Source of the DNA: Poriferisodalis sp965231925
GTDB lineage: Bacteria > Actinomycetota > Acidimicrobiia > Acidimicrobiales > Poriferisodalaceae
Assembly: GCA_965231925.1 (NCBI GenBank)
Contig: OZ246894.1
Span: 4,464,001 to 4,528,000, forward strand
Length of the DNA stretch: 64,000 bases
Direction: 5' to 3'
Shown: one piece after another, positions 8,835 through 18,032 of the stretch
Layout: each line of letters starts with the position of its first letter
How positions within the stretch are numbered: the stretch's first letter is position 1
Notes under the pieces: model-generated
Seen by the model: only the letters and a program-made list of their open reading frames with translations
What the model was told of the DNA's origin: nothing
The model's database searches: none
Program-made: the position numbers and the translations under genes

Positions 8835-10444
8835 CAGTGGCCGTCCTCGTCGTGCTCGCCAGCGCCGTCGCCGTGGTCCACGACGACGGGATCGCCCGGA
8901 TCCGGCAGGTCGAAGTCGCTGTGCTCATCTAGGTGAATCAGCAACTTCTCAGCAGCCGGCGCCACTGCGTCGAGCAGCGGCTTGGGGTACACGCCGAGCG
9001 CCACCACGGCAATGATGAACGGCGCAAGCGTCGCCAGCTCGCCCCGGCGCAGGTCCGCCGTCTGGCGGTCGGCCGCGGCGGGCGAGCCGTGGAACACGCG
9101 CTGGTAGGCCCACAGCAAGTACAGCGCTGCCAGGATCACCCCGGTGGCGGCGATTATCGTCCACACAGGCCGGGTGTCGAACGACCCGATCAGGATCAAG
9201 AACTCGCCCACGAACCCGTTCAGGCCCGGTACGCCCACCGACGACAGCATGATCAGCGTGAACACCCCGGCATAGACGGGCGCGGCAGACTGAATGCCGG
9301 CCAGATCTTCGATCTGACGGGTGTGCCGTCGCTCGTACAGCATCCCCACCAGCAGGAACAAGGCACCGGTGCTGATGCCGTGGTTGACCATCTGGATCAC
9401 GCCGCCGCCGATGGCTTCGGCGGTGAAGGCGAAGATGCCCAGCACGATGAAGCCCATGTGGGCCACCGAGGAATACGCCACGAGTCGCTTGAGGTCGCGC
9501 TGCATGGCGGCGGTGATCGCGCCCCAGATGACGCCCACCACGCCGACGGTGACCAGTACCGGTGCGGCCCAGTTGGATGCTTCAGGGAACAGGTACAGAC
9601 CGAAGCGCAACAGGCCATAGGTACCCAGCTTCAGCAGAACGGCGGCGAGCACCACTGAGCCCGCTGTGGGCGCTTCGGTGTGCGCGTCGGGCAGCCACGT
9701 GTGCAGCGGCACCACCGGCACCTTCACCAAGAACGCGATCGCGAAGGCCACGAAGCACAGGCGTGCGGTGTTCTGGCCGAGCCGCGACCCTTTTCCGTCC
9801 AGCCCTTCCGCCAGCGTCACGAGGTCGAAGGTGATGCCGCCCTCGGGTGAGCCGAGCACGGCGGTCGCCACGATCGCCACGAGCAGCAGTGCCGAGCCCG
9901 CCATCGTGTAGATGAAGAACTTGGTTGCAGCGTAGCGACGCCCCTCGTAGCCCCAACCCGCGATGAGCAGGTACATGGGCACGAGCACCACTTCGAACAT
10001 CACAAAGAACAGGAACAGGTCGAGCGCCACGAACGCGCCGACCGAGCCCGCCTGCAGCAGCAGCATCCATGCCGTGTAGGGCTTGGGATTGTGGTGCGGG
10101 TCGACGCCGGCCAGCACGATCGGCACGACCAAGCTGGTCAGCACCACCATCCACAGCGAGATGCCGTCGACGCCCACGTTCCAGGAGATGCCGAGCGCCG
10201 GAATCCACGACACGGTGCTCTCGAACTGGAATCCAGGATCGGCCGCGTCGAATTGCCACGCCAACGCCAACGCCAGCGCGCCGCCGACCGCGGCGAACAG
10301 CGTGCCGAGCGGTCGAGCCAAGTCCGGACGGCTGGCCGGCAGCAGGGCGACGACCAGCGCACCCATCACGGGCACGAAGATCAGCGCATTGAGGATCGGA
10401 AAATCAGCCGAGCCGGAAGCCGCGAGCAACGCAGTCGTGCTCAT
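8834..10444 (-). CDS. nuoM: NADH-quinone oxidoreductase subunit M
   Basis: 536 aa, antiporter-like proton-pumping subunit of complex I in the membrane arm. Seen: the MFEVVLVPMYLLIAGWGYEGRRYAA... region in part, the FLVKVPVVPLHTWLPDAHTEAP motif with the functional lysine and histidine, and KRLVAYSSVAHMGF. About 14 membrane helices fit the length. The C-terminus has an unusual acidic, His-containing tail (DLPDPGDPVVVDHGDGAGEH). ATG at 10444 overlaps, as ATGA, the stop of a relay mini-ORF after nuoL, and GGAG precedes it. Confidence 0.95.
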   Translation of the reverse strand: MSTTALLAASGSADFPILNALIFVPVMGALVVALLPASRPDLARPLGTLFAAVGGALALALAWQFDAADPGFQFESTVSWIPALGISWNVGVDGISLWMVVLTSLVVPIVLAGVDPHHNPKPYTAWMLLLQAGSVGAFVALDLFLFFVMFEVVLVPMYLLIAGWGYEGRRYAATKFFIYTMAGSALLLVAIVATAVLGSPEGGITFDLVTLAEGLDGKGSRLGQNTARLCFVAFAIAFLVKVPVVPLHTWLPDAHTEAPTAGSVVLAAVLLKLGTYGLLRFGLYLFPEASNWAAPVLVTVGVVGVIWGAITAAMQRDLKRLVAYSSVAHMGFIVLGIFAFTAEAIGGGVIQMVNHGISTGALFLLVGMLYERRHTRQIEDLAGIQSAAPVYAGVFTLIMLSSVGVPGLNGFVGEFLILIGSFDTRPVWTIIAATGVILAALYLLWAYQRVFHGSPAAADRQTADLRRGELATLAPFIIAVVALGVYPKPLLDAVAPAAEKLLIHLDEHSDFDLPDPGDPVVVDHGDGAGEHDEDGH

Positions 10445-10551
10445 CGATCATCTCCGCAACGCGAACACGCCCAGACAGGGCGCGTCGGCGGGCCCGGTGG
10501 TCGCGCTTCGGCAGCGCTCGTGCGCAACGACGGGCGGCGCGGCGTGTTCAT
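10441..10551 (-). other. Relay mini-ORF between nuoL and nuoM (36 aa)
   Basis: The ATG (10551-10549) overlaps the nuoL stop as ATGA, and the stop (10443-10441) overlaps the nuoM ATG as ATGA, so the 103-base gap is fully translated in principle. The product begins MNTPRRPSLR and ends WACSRCGDDR, including a CxxC pair. It is Pro/Arg-rich with no domain I recognise. Confidence 0.45.
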
Positions 10552-12437
10552 GATGCGCCCCGCAGCGCGAGCCAGACGACGAGGATGATCGCGCCGACAG
10601 CGACGCCCGATGCGTAGTGCCGCAAGTAGCCCGACTGCAGCGGCCGGATGGCTTCGCCGAGCATCCGCACCAGCCGCGCGACGCCGTTGACGGCGCCGTC
10701 GACGAAGCGCCGGTCAGCAGTGGCTGCGGCCTCGAACGCCTTGGTGCCGGGCCCGCCCACAAGCTTGGAGATAGTTGAGTCGACGTAGAACGCGTTTTCG
10801 AGCAACGCCGGTTCGAGCCTGTCGGTCGGGATACGTGAGCGCAGCCAGGCGAGCACAGCAATGGTGATGCCGATCAGCGCCGCGAGAACCGCCACGAAGG
10901 CGAACAGCAGTTTCTGCCAGGTTTCTGACTCGAAGTGATGTTCATGGGCCAGCACCGGTTCCAAGAAGTGCTCGAGCACCAGCCAATCGCCCACCAATGG
11001 CAGGTTGATAATGCCGCCGATGGCCGCCGCGCCTGCGAGCAGCACGAGCGGAAGCGTCATCGTGGCGGGTGACTCGTGCGGGTGCGCGCCCTCGTCCCAG
11101 CGCTGGCCCCCGAAGAACACCAAGAAGGTCTGGCGGCTCATGTAGTAGGCGGTCAGTAGGGCCGTGACCAAGCCCACGGCCCACAGCAGCCAGTGTTGCT
11201 CCCACGCGGCAAGCAGAATCTCGTCCTTCGACCAGAATCCCGACAGCGGCGGCACGCCGGCAATTGCCAGCCAGCCCACGATGAACGTGACCGCGGTGAT
11301 GGGCATGGCAGCGCGCAGCGCACCCATGCGCCGCATGTCCTGCTCATCGCCGAGTCCGTGGATGACCGAGCCGGCGCCCAGGAAGAGCAGGCCCTTGAAG
11401 AACGCGTGGGTGACGACGTGGAAGATCGCCGCCACGTAGGCACCCGAGCCGATCGCCAGGAACATGTAGCCGAGCTGGCTGACCGTAGAGTACGCCAGCA
11501 CCTTCTTGATGTCGTGCTGCGCCACCGCGGCCAACGCTGCGAACAGCGCGGTGGCTGCGCCGACGATCGCGATGATGAGCAGCGCCGTGTCGGTCAGCAC
11601 GGGGTTGAGCCGCACCAGCAGGTAGACGCCGGCGGTCACCATCGTGGCGGCGTGCACCATGGCCGAGACCGGGGTGGGGCCTTCCATGGCATCGGGCAGC
11701 CAGACGTACAGCGGGAGTTGGGCCGACTTGCCTGCAGCAGCGAGCAGCAGCAGCAGCGACACCGCCGTCGCGGTTCCGGTGGCCAGAGCCGGAGCACCTG
11801 CCGCCAGCCCGGCGTAGGAAACCGTGCCGAGCGTCGTCCACAGCAAGAACGTGGCGACCATGAAGCCGAAGTCGCCGATGCGGTTGGTGACGAAGGCCTT
11901 CTTGCCGGCGGTGGCTGCGGTGGGCCGCTCGTGCCAGAACGAGATGAGCAGGTAGGAACAGGTGCCGACGCCCTCCCAGCCCAGGAAAGTGACCACAAGA
12001 TTCTCACCCAGCACCAGCATGAGCATCGAGAACAGGAACAGGTTGAGATACAAGAAGAACTTCGAGTACTTCGGGTCGCCGTGCATGTAGCCGACCGAGT
12101 ACAGGTGGATGAGGGTCCCGACACCGGTCACGAACAGCGCCATCGTCATCGACAGCGGGTCCACCAGCAGCGCAGCGTCGACCTCCAGATCGCCGAGGGG
12201 CATCCACTCGAACAGCGTCGAGCTGTGCCACCGGCCGGCGCGACCGCCGGCACCGCCTGGCGTGCTGTCGAGCCCGAGCAGCCCGCCGAAGGTGATGAGC
12301 GTGAACAGGAATGATCCAGCGCTGGCGGCAGTGGCGAGCCAGCCCGCACGGGGTTCACCAAGGCGCGGACCCGCCAGCAGGAGCACCGCAAACCCGGCGA
12401 GGGGCAGCGCGGGGATGAGCCAGACCAACTCGACCAC
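10548..12437 (-). CDS. nuoL: NADH-quinone oxidoreductase subunit L
   Basis: 629 aa, the largest antiporter-like subunit of complex I, with the long lateral helix at its C-terminus. Seen: WEGVGTCSYLLISFWHERPTA region in part, NRIGDFGFMVATF, KSAQLPLYVWLPDAMEGPTPVSAMVHAATMV core motifs in part, and KKVLAYSTVSQLGYM. GTG at 12437 is preceded by AGGAG eight bases away. It follows nuoK after a 62-base gap, one of the few gaps here without a complete relay ORF. Confidence 0.95.
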   Translation of the reverse strand: MVELVWLIPALPLAGFAVLLLAGPRLGEPRAGWLATAASAGSFLFTLITFGGLLGLDSTPGGAGGRAGRWHSSTLFEWMPLGDLEVDAALLVDPLSMTMALFVTGVGTLIHLYSVGYMHGDPKYSKFFLYLNLFLFSMLMLVLGENLVVTFLGWEGVGTCSYLLISFWHERPTAATAGKKAFVTNRIGDFGFMVATFLLWTTLGTVSYAGLAAGAPALATGTATAVSLLLLLAAAGKSAQLPLYVWLPDAMEGPTPVSAMVHAATMVTAGVYLLVRLNPVLTDTALLIIAIVGAATALFAALAAVAQHDIKKVLAYSTVSQLGYMFLAIGSGAYVAAIFHVVTHAFFKGLLFLGAGSVIHGLGDEQDMRRMGALRAAMPITAVTFIVGWLAIAGVPPLSGFWSKDEILLAAWEQHWLLWAVGLVTALLTAYYMSRQTFLVFFGGQRWDEGAHPHESPATMTLPLVLLAGAAAIGGIINLPLVGDWLVLEHFLEPVLAHEHHFESETWQKLLFAFVAVLAALIGITIAVLAWLRSRIPTDRLEPALLENAFYVDSTISKLVGGPGTKAFEAAATADRRFVDGAVNGVARLVRMLGEAIRPLQSGYLRHYASGVAVGAIILVVWLALRGAS

Positions 12438-12499
12438 CGCCCTAGCTCCTGACGCTCAATGTCATCGTCGGCTGGTTCATCAGTACCTGCCCCACGCGC

Positions 12500-12810
12500 T
12501 CAGCCCTTCAAGGCCGACAGATCGTCGGCTGTGGCACGAGGCGATGCGCGCAGTACAGCCACCACCAGACCGAGACCGACCACCACCTCGGCTGCCGCAA
12601 CGACCAGCACGAAGAGCACCACGGTGTGCCCGTGCACATCGCCGAAGCGGTCAGCGAAAGCGATGAAGCTGAGATTGACGCCGTTGAGCATCAGCTCGAC
12701 GCACATCAGCATGATCAGCGGGTTGCGCCGCAGCAGCAGCCCGGTGCCGCCGATGAGGAACAGCATCGCTCCCAGCGTCAAGTACCAGCCGGTCGTCACC
12801 TCAAGGCCGC

Positions 12811-12814
<4 letters not shown>
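12500..12814 (-). CDS. nuoK: NADH-quinone oxidoreductase subunit K
   Basis: 104 aa, usual length. Three membrane helices with the conserved Glu residues of the proton path: LIMLMCVELMLNGVNLSFIAF and the later VLFVLVVAAAEVVVGLGLVVAV (each quoted only in part of the helix). The start overlaps the nuoJ stop as ATGA (12814-12811). Membrane-arm subunit of complex I. Confidence 0.95.
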
Positions 12815-13514
<700 letters not shown>

Positions 13515-13515
<1 letters not shown>

Positions 13516-14198
13516 CAGTGATGATCTCCTGCCGCCGGCGCCCCGCTGTGCTCGTCGAGGTCGGCGGGTTCGTGGCCGGCGGTGACCGAGTCGTCCTCCC
13601 CGCCGTCGAGGTCAGCGTGCTGTCCCTGCTCGGGTGCGCGCACGCCATAGCCCAGCTCGCCGCTCCACCCGACCCGGCCCTCGTAGTCGGGCTGGCCTGA
13701 GGGAGAGGTTGCCCGCATCCAGCCTGAGGTGTGCTCGTCGTCGCCTTCGTGCCACAGCTCCCAGGGCTGGCGCCGGGGCCGCCCGTCGTCGTCGGTGAGC
13801 AGTTCATCCTTGGTGTAGATGGCGTCTCGGCGGGTCGGGAAGCTGAACTCGAAGACCTTCGTCTCGGTGATGGCCTCGGTCGGGCAGGCCTCCACGCACA
13901 GGTCGCAGTGAATACAGCGCAGGTAGTTGATCTCGTAGACGTAGCCGTACCGCTCGCCCGGCGACACCGGGTCATCGGGCGCGTTGTCGGCGCCGCGCAC
14001 GTAGATGCAGCGGGCCGGGCACACACCGGCGCACAGCTCGCAGCCGATGCACTTCTCCATGCCGTCGGGATAGCGGTTGAGCACGTGCCGCCCGTGGAAT
14101 CGGGGCGGCTTCGGACGCTTCTCGTGCGGGTACTCCGTGGTGACCCGCTCGCCGAAGAGCTTGCCGAACGTGACCTTGAAGCCGTCGAGGTAGCCCAT
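13515..14198 (-). CDS. nuoI: NADH-quinone oxidoreductase subunit I (2x[4Fe-4S])
   Basis: 227 aa. Carries clusters N6a and N6b: motifs CIGCELCAGVCPARC and CIHCDLCVEACP are both intact. After the ferredoxin core (to about residue 150) there is a hydrophilic, Asp/Gly/His-rich extension of about 75 residues not present in the shortest homologues. The start ATG 14198 overlaps the nuoH stop as TGATG. Peripheral arm subunit linking NuoG to NuoB. Confidence 0.95.
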
Positions 14199-15475
14199 CA
14201 GCCTCCCCTTCCCGGTCCGACGTCTCCCGGCGCTGCACCGGTGGGCGTGCCGGCCAGATCCTCTGCGTCGAGAGGCTCTTGGGCCGTGTTGCGTCTGGCT
14301 GCGCGCAGCGCCGCCGACAGGAGCAGCCAGCCGAGCGCGCCGCCGACGGCGGTCACACCCAGCGTCACCACCAGCCGTTGCGCCAGATTCCAGCTCTCCT
14401 GTTCGAACACCACTTGCCGCAGGCCCAGGAACATCAGCCAGAGGAGCATCACCGGGATGAGAACCTTCCATCCCAGCGACATGAGCTGGTCGTAACGCAG
14501 GCGCGGCAGCGTGGCGCGGAACCACACGAACACGAACAGGAAGGCGAGCACCTTGGCCAGGAACCACACGGTCGGCCACAGCCACGTCAGGCCGAAGAAG
14601 ATGGGCCCGGCCGGACCGCCGAAGAACAGCGTCACCATGATCGCCGACATCGTGATGACGTTCATGAACTCGGCCAGGAAGAACAGGGCGAAGCGGATCG
14701 ACGAGTACTCGGTGTGAAATCCGCCAACCAACTCCTGCTCGGCCTCCACTAAGTCGAACGGCGGGCGGTTCAGCTCGGCCGTGGCGGCAATCAAGAAGAC
14801 GATGAACGGCACGATGCCGGTGGTGACCACGAACCAGGTGTTCGCACCGCCGGCCTGAAGCGACACGATGCGCTGGGTGGAGAGCGATCCCGCCACAATC
14901 ACCACCGCAACGACGGACATGCCCAACGCGGCTTCGTACGAGATGGCCTGCGCCGAGGCTCGCACCGACCCAATGAGCGGATACTTCGACCCTGAGGACC
15001 ATCCCGCCAGCATCACGCCGTAGACGGCGACCGAGGACATCGCAAGCAACAGCAGAATGCCGACAGGCGGATCGGCCACCTGCAAGATGGTCTCCTTGCC
15101 CAAGAGCGTGACCGTGCCGCTGCGACCTTCGGTATCAGTGAAGACGCCGCCGATGGGCACGATTGCGAAGGCAACGAACGCCGTGACCGCCGAGATGTAG
15201 GGCGCCAGCCGGAACACAAGCGGATCGGCATTGGCGGGGCGGAGGTCTTCCTTGAAGAAGAACTTGATGCCGTCTGCCAAAGCCTGCAGCAGGCCCCATG
15301 GACCGGCAACGTTGGGGCCGATGCGGTGCTGCATGTCCGAGATCAGCTTGCGCTCGAACCAGATCATGAACATGGTGGCGACCAGCAGGGCGGCGAATGC
15401 CACCCCGATCTTGATGCCCATGATGCCGATGTCGCCCCAGTCGACACCGTCGGCGAACAGCGGGTCGCCAGTCAT
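14198..15475 (-). CDS. nuoH: NADH-quinone oxidoreductase subunit H
   Basis: 425 aa. Quinone-site membrane subunit at the junction of the two arms. Seen: WFERKLISDMQHRIGPNVAG, ALADGIKFFFKED and the RFPRLR-like FRATLPRLRYDQLMSLGWKV segment. About eight membrane helices. A C-terminal extension of about 35 hydrophilic residues (EEP-type, APGDVGPGRGG) follows the last helix. The start ATG 15475 lies inside the left copy of a 39-bp direct repeat, and overlaps the stop of a relay mini-ORF. Confidence 0.95.
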   Translation of the reverse strand: MTGDPLFADGVDWGDIGIMGIKIGVAFAALLVATMFMIWFERKLISDMQHRIGPNVAGPWGLLQALADGIKFFFKEDLRPANADPLVFRLAPYISAVTAFVAFAIVPIGGVFTDTEGRSGTVTLLGKETILQVADPPVGILLLLAMSSVAVYGVMLAGWSSGSKYPLIGSVRASAQAISYEAALGMSVVAVVIVAGSLSTQRIVSLQAGGANTWFVVTTGIVPFIVFLIAATAELNRPPFDLVEAEQELVGGFHTEYSSIRFALFFLAEFMNVITMSAIMVTLFFGGPAGPIFFGLTWLWPTVWFLAKVLAFLFVFVWFRATLPRLRYDQLMSLGWKVLIPVMLLWLMFLGLRQVVFEQESWNLAQRLVVTLGVTAVGGALGWLLLSAALRAARRNTAQEPLDAEDLAGTPTGAAPGDVGPGRGG

Positions 15476-15559
15476 CGCGACGCCCCATCACGCGCCACCA
15501 GTGCATCACGCCCTTCGGGGCCGTCGGCGAACAGCGGGTCGCCAGTCATCGCGACGCCC
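15447..15559. repeat. 39-bp direct repeat duplicating the nuoG-nuoH junction
   Basis: Identical 39-bp copies lie at 15447-15485 and 15521-15559, a 74-bp offset. Each copy holds the same stop-start overlap (CGATGACTGG on the minus strand), so the first ten codons of nuoH exist twice. The offset is 2 modulo 3, which keeps an ATGA overlap at both ends. Confidence 0.9.
15472..15549 (-). other. Relay mini-ORF between nuoG and nuoH (25 aa)
   Basis: ATG (15549-15547) overlaps the nuoG stop as ATGA; its stop (15474-15472) overlaps the nuoH ATG as ATGA. The product starts MTGDPLFADG, identical to the first ten residues of NuoH, then diverges and ends ARDGASR. It arose from the tandem duplication of the junction. 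Confidence 0.5.
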
Positions 15560-18032
15560 TGCCGCGAGTCTCGATCCGCACGTCGGTGACGGGCGCAATC
15601 ACGTCGATCAAGGCGCCCACATCGATGTGGGGCGAGGGGAACTGCACCACGACGTTCCCCCGGGCGATTGCGGCGTCAGCCACGATCGGCAGCCTCAGCG
15701 CACCGCGCTCGGAATGGACCTCGACCTCGGTGCCCGATTCGACGCCGACGCGTTCGAGGTCGACCGGATGCACAGCCAAGACCGTGTCAGCCGCCAGCGA
15801 CGCCAGCGCCGGCGTCCGCTCGACCGTCACCCCGCCGTCGTAGAGCTTGCGATTGCAGACCAAGCGAAGGCCGTAGGCGTCTCGCGCGGGTGCGACATGT
15901 TCGGCCGGGAACTCGGGCTCGAAGGCTGCCCCCCTTGCCACGACACCGTCAGTGCCGAGTTCAGGCCCGATCGCTTCAGCATGGGTAGCGCACACGGCGG
16001 CGATCTCGGCAGTGATCTCATCGACCCCCAGGACGCCGAGGTCTCCGCCGCAGAGCACGGCCAGCTCGGCCGCGATCATCCAGTCGGGACGGGCCGAGCC
16101 GGGCGCGGTGACCAACTCTCCGACGGCGGAGATGCGTCCCTCAAGATTGGTCGTCGTTCCCGACTTCTCCCCGAACACTGCCGCAGGCAGCACGATGTCG
16201 GCTTCCGCGGTCGATTGGTTCACGAAGGAATCCACCGCCACCACCGTGCCCGCGCCCGACACGCCGAGGCGCGCCAGCATGCTGTCGGGGAAATCGGTGA
16301 GGGGGTCCGCACCGAGCAGGAAGAGCACATCGATCTCTCCGGACGCGGCAGCCGCGAGGATTCCCGTGGCGTCGTGCCCCCGTTCGCTGGGCAGTTCGCC
16401 CCATGACTGCGCCAAGCTCGGCGGCGGGCTGGCGCTGAGCGCCCGGCCCGGGATCAGTCCTGGGGCCAGGCCCATGTCGAGCGCGCCCCGGACGTTGCCT
16501 CGCCGTGCGGCAACGAGGAAGCGGGCGTGAGGGACCCGGTTACAGATGACCGACGCCACCTCGGCCGCCGCCTCAGCAGACTCAGCGACCGACGAGCGAC
16601 CCAGCACCACAACCACGGATCCCGACGCCAGCTCGTCTGCCAGGGGATCGTCGCCATCGAGCAAGTCACGCAGCACCGATGCAGCCTCGCCACCCCGGCA
16701 CTGCTCGCTTCGCGCTGCGTTGCGAGTCAGGCCCGTCTTGACCGGCGCAATCTCGACCAGGCGAGTCGTGCCCGCTCGCGCCGCGCCGCGCAGACGCAGG
16801 TGCAGCACCGGCAGCTCTTCGCGCAGGTCTCCGCACACCAGCAGTGTCGTGTCGGCGTTGCACGCCTCGTCAATCGTCGCCGCGGGCAAGCCGACGACCA
16901 GCTCAGCGGGCAGCCCGTCGCCGAGCTGCGCGTCCACATGGTCGGTCCGCAAGACCGTGCGGGCCAGCTTCGACCATGCGTAGGCATCTTCGTTGGTACC
17001 GCGAGCGCCGCCAAGCACGGCAATCGCGCCAGGCCGGGCTGCCTTCACCGCGGCGGCCACGGCGCCGAGGGCGCTTGACCAGTCGGTCGGCTGGAAGCGG
17101 CGCAGCGGCTCGGTGTCAGCCAGGTCGGAGGTGGTGCTCGTTGGCGTGCGCGCCTGCAGCGGTGACGTCACCCGTTGCGGGCTCGAGACAGAACCGAAGG
17201 CAAACCTGCCCTTGTCGCACAACCAACCGTGGTTGACCGGGTCGATGTCAACTCCGAGGTAGCGCACCAGCTCGTTGCGAGACGACTGCACCACGATGCG
17301 GCAGCCCACCGCGCAGGTCGTGCAGGTGGATTCGGTCTCGACGAGATCCCACGGCCTCGCCTTGAACCGGTACGGCGCCGCAGTGAGCGCACCGACGGGG
17401 CAGATCTGCACCGTGTTGCCCGAGAAGTACGACGAGAAGGGCTCGCCGGGAAAGGTGAGCACCTGGGTCTCGTTGCCGCGCTCGGTGAAGTCGATGAGCG
17501 GGTCGCCCGCGACCTCGTCCGCGAATCGGGTGCAGCGGTCGCACAGGATGCAGCGCTCCCGGTCGAGGTGCACCAGGTCGGAGATGGGAATCGGCTTTTC
17601 GAAGTGGCGCTTCTCCTCGACGAACCTGGACTCGCCGGGGCCGTAGGCCATGGTCTGGTCCTGCAGCGGGCATTCGCCGCCCTTGTCGCAGACCGGGCAG
17701 TCGAGCGGGTGGTTGATGAGCAGCAGCTCGAGCACGCCTTCCTGTGCTCGCTGCGTGCGTTCGCTGGTGGTGTCGACCACCATCTGAGGCGAGACGGGGA
17801 CCATGCAGGAGGGCTGCAGCTGCGGCCCCCGGCCGGTGTCGATCTCGACGAGGCACATGCGGCACATGCCCACCGGGCTCATCCGCTCGTGGTAGCAGAA
17901 CCGCGGGATATGCACGCCGGCGCGATCCGCGGCTGCGATGACCAGCTCGCCCGGTCGCGCATCAACAGCGGCACCGTTGATCGTCACTTCCACGGTGCTC
18001 GGTGCTGCTTCGGCAGCCGCAGTGTCAGACAC
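15546..18032 (-). CDS. nuoG: NADH-quinone oxidoreductase subunit G
   Basis: 828 aa from GTG 18032, which overlaps the end of nuoF by eight bases. N-terminal [2Fe-2S] domain (FCYHERMSPVGMCRMCLVEI), then the HxxxCxxCxxxxxC-type cluster region near DCPVCDKGGECPLQD, a further [4Fe-4S] region (ERCILCDRCTRFADEV) and the CTTCAVGC segment, then a large molybdopterin-oxidoreductase-like domain that in complex I holds no cofactor. The C-terminus ends in a molydopterin-dinucleotide-binding-like fold. Electron-transfer subunit of the peripheral arm. Confidence 0.95.
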   Translation of the reverse strand: MSDTAAAEAAPSTVEVTINGAAVDARPGELVIAAADRAGVHIPRFCYHERMSPVGMCRMCLVEIDTGRGPQLQPSCMVPVSPQMVVDTTSERTQRAQEGVLELLLINHPLDCPVCDKGGECPLQDQTMAYGPGESRFVEEKRHFEKPIPISDLVHLDRERCILCDRCTRFADEVAGDPLIDFTERGNETQVLTFPGEPFSSYFSGNTVQICPVGALTAAPYRFKARPWDLVETESTCTTCAVGCRIVVQSSRNELVRYLGVDIDPVNHGWLCDKGRFAFGSVSSPQRVTSPLQARTPTSTTSDLADTEPLRRFQPTDWSSALGAVAAAVKAARPGAIAVLGGARGTNEDAYAWSKLARTVLRTDHVDAQLGDGLPAELVVGLPAATIDEACNADTTLLVCGDLREELPVLHLRLRGAARAGTTRLVEIAPVKTGLTRNAARSEQCRGGEAASVLRDLLDGDDPLADELASGSVVVVLGRSSVAESAEAAAEVASVICNRVPHARFLVAARRGNVRGALDMGLAPGLIPGRALSASPPPSLAQSWGELPSERGHDATGILAAAASGEIDVLFLLGADPLTDFPDSMLARLGVSGAGTVVAVDSFVNQSTAEADIVLPAAVFGEKSGTTTNLEGRISAVGELVTAPGSARPDWMIAAELAVLCGGDLGVLGVDEITAEIAAVCATHAEAIGPELGTDGVVARGAAFEPEFPAEHVAPARDAYGLRLVCNRKLYDGGVTVERTPALASLAADTVLAVHPVDLERVGVESGTEVEVHSERGALRLPIVADAAIARGNVVVQFPSPHIDVGALIDVIAPVTDVRIETRGRASR

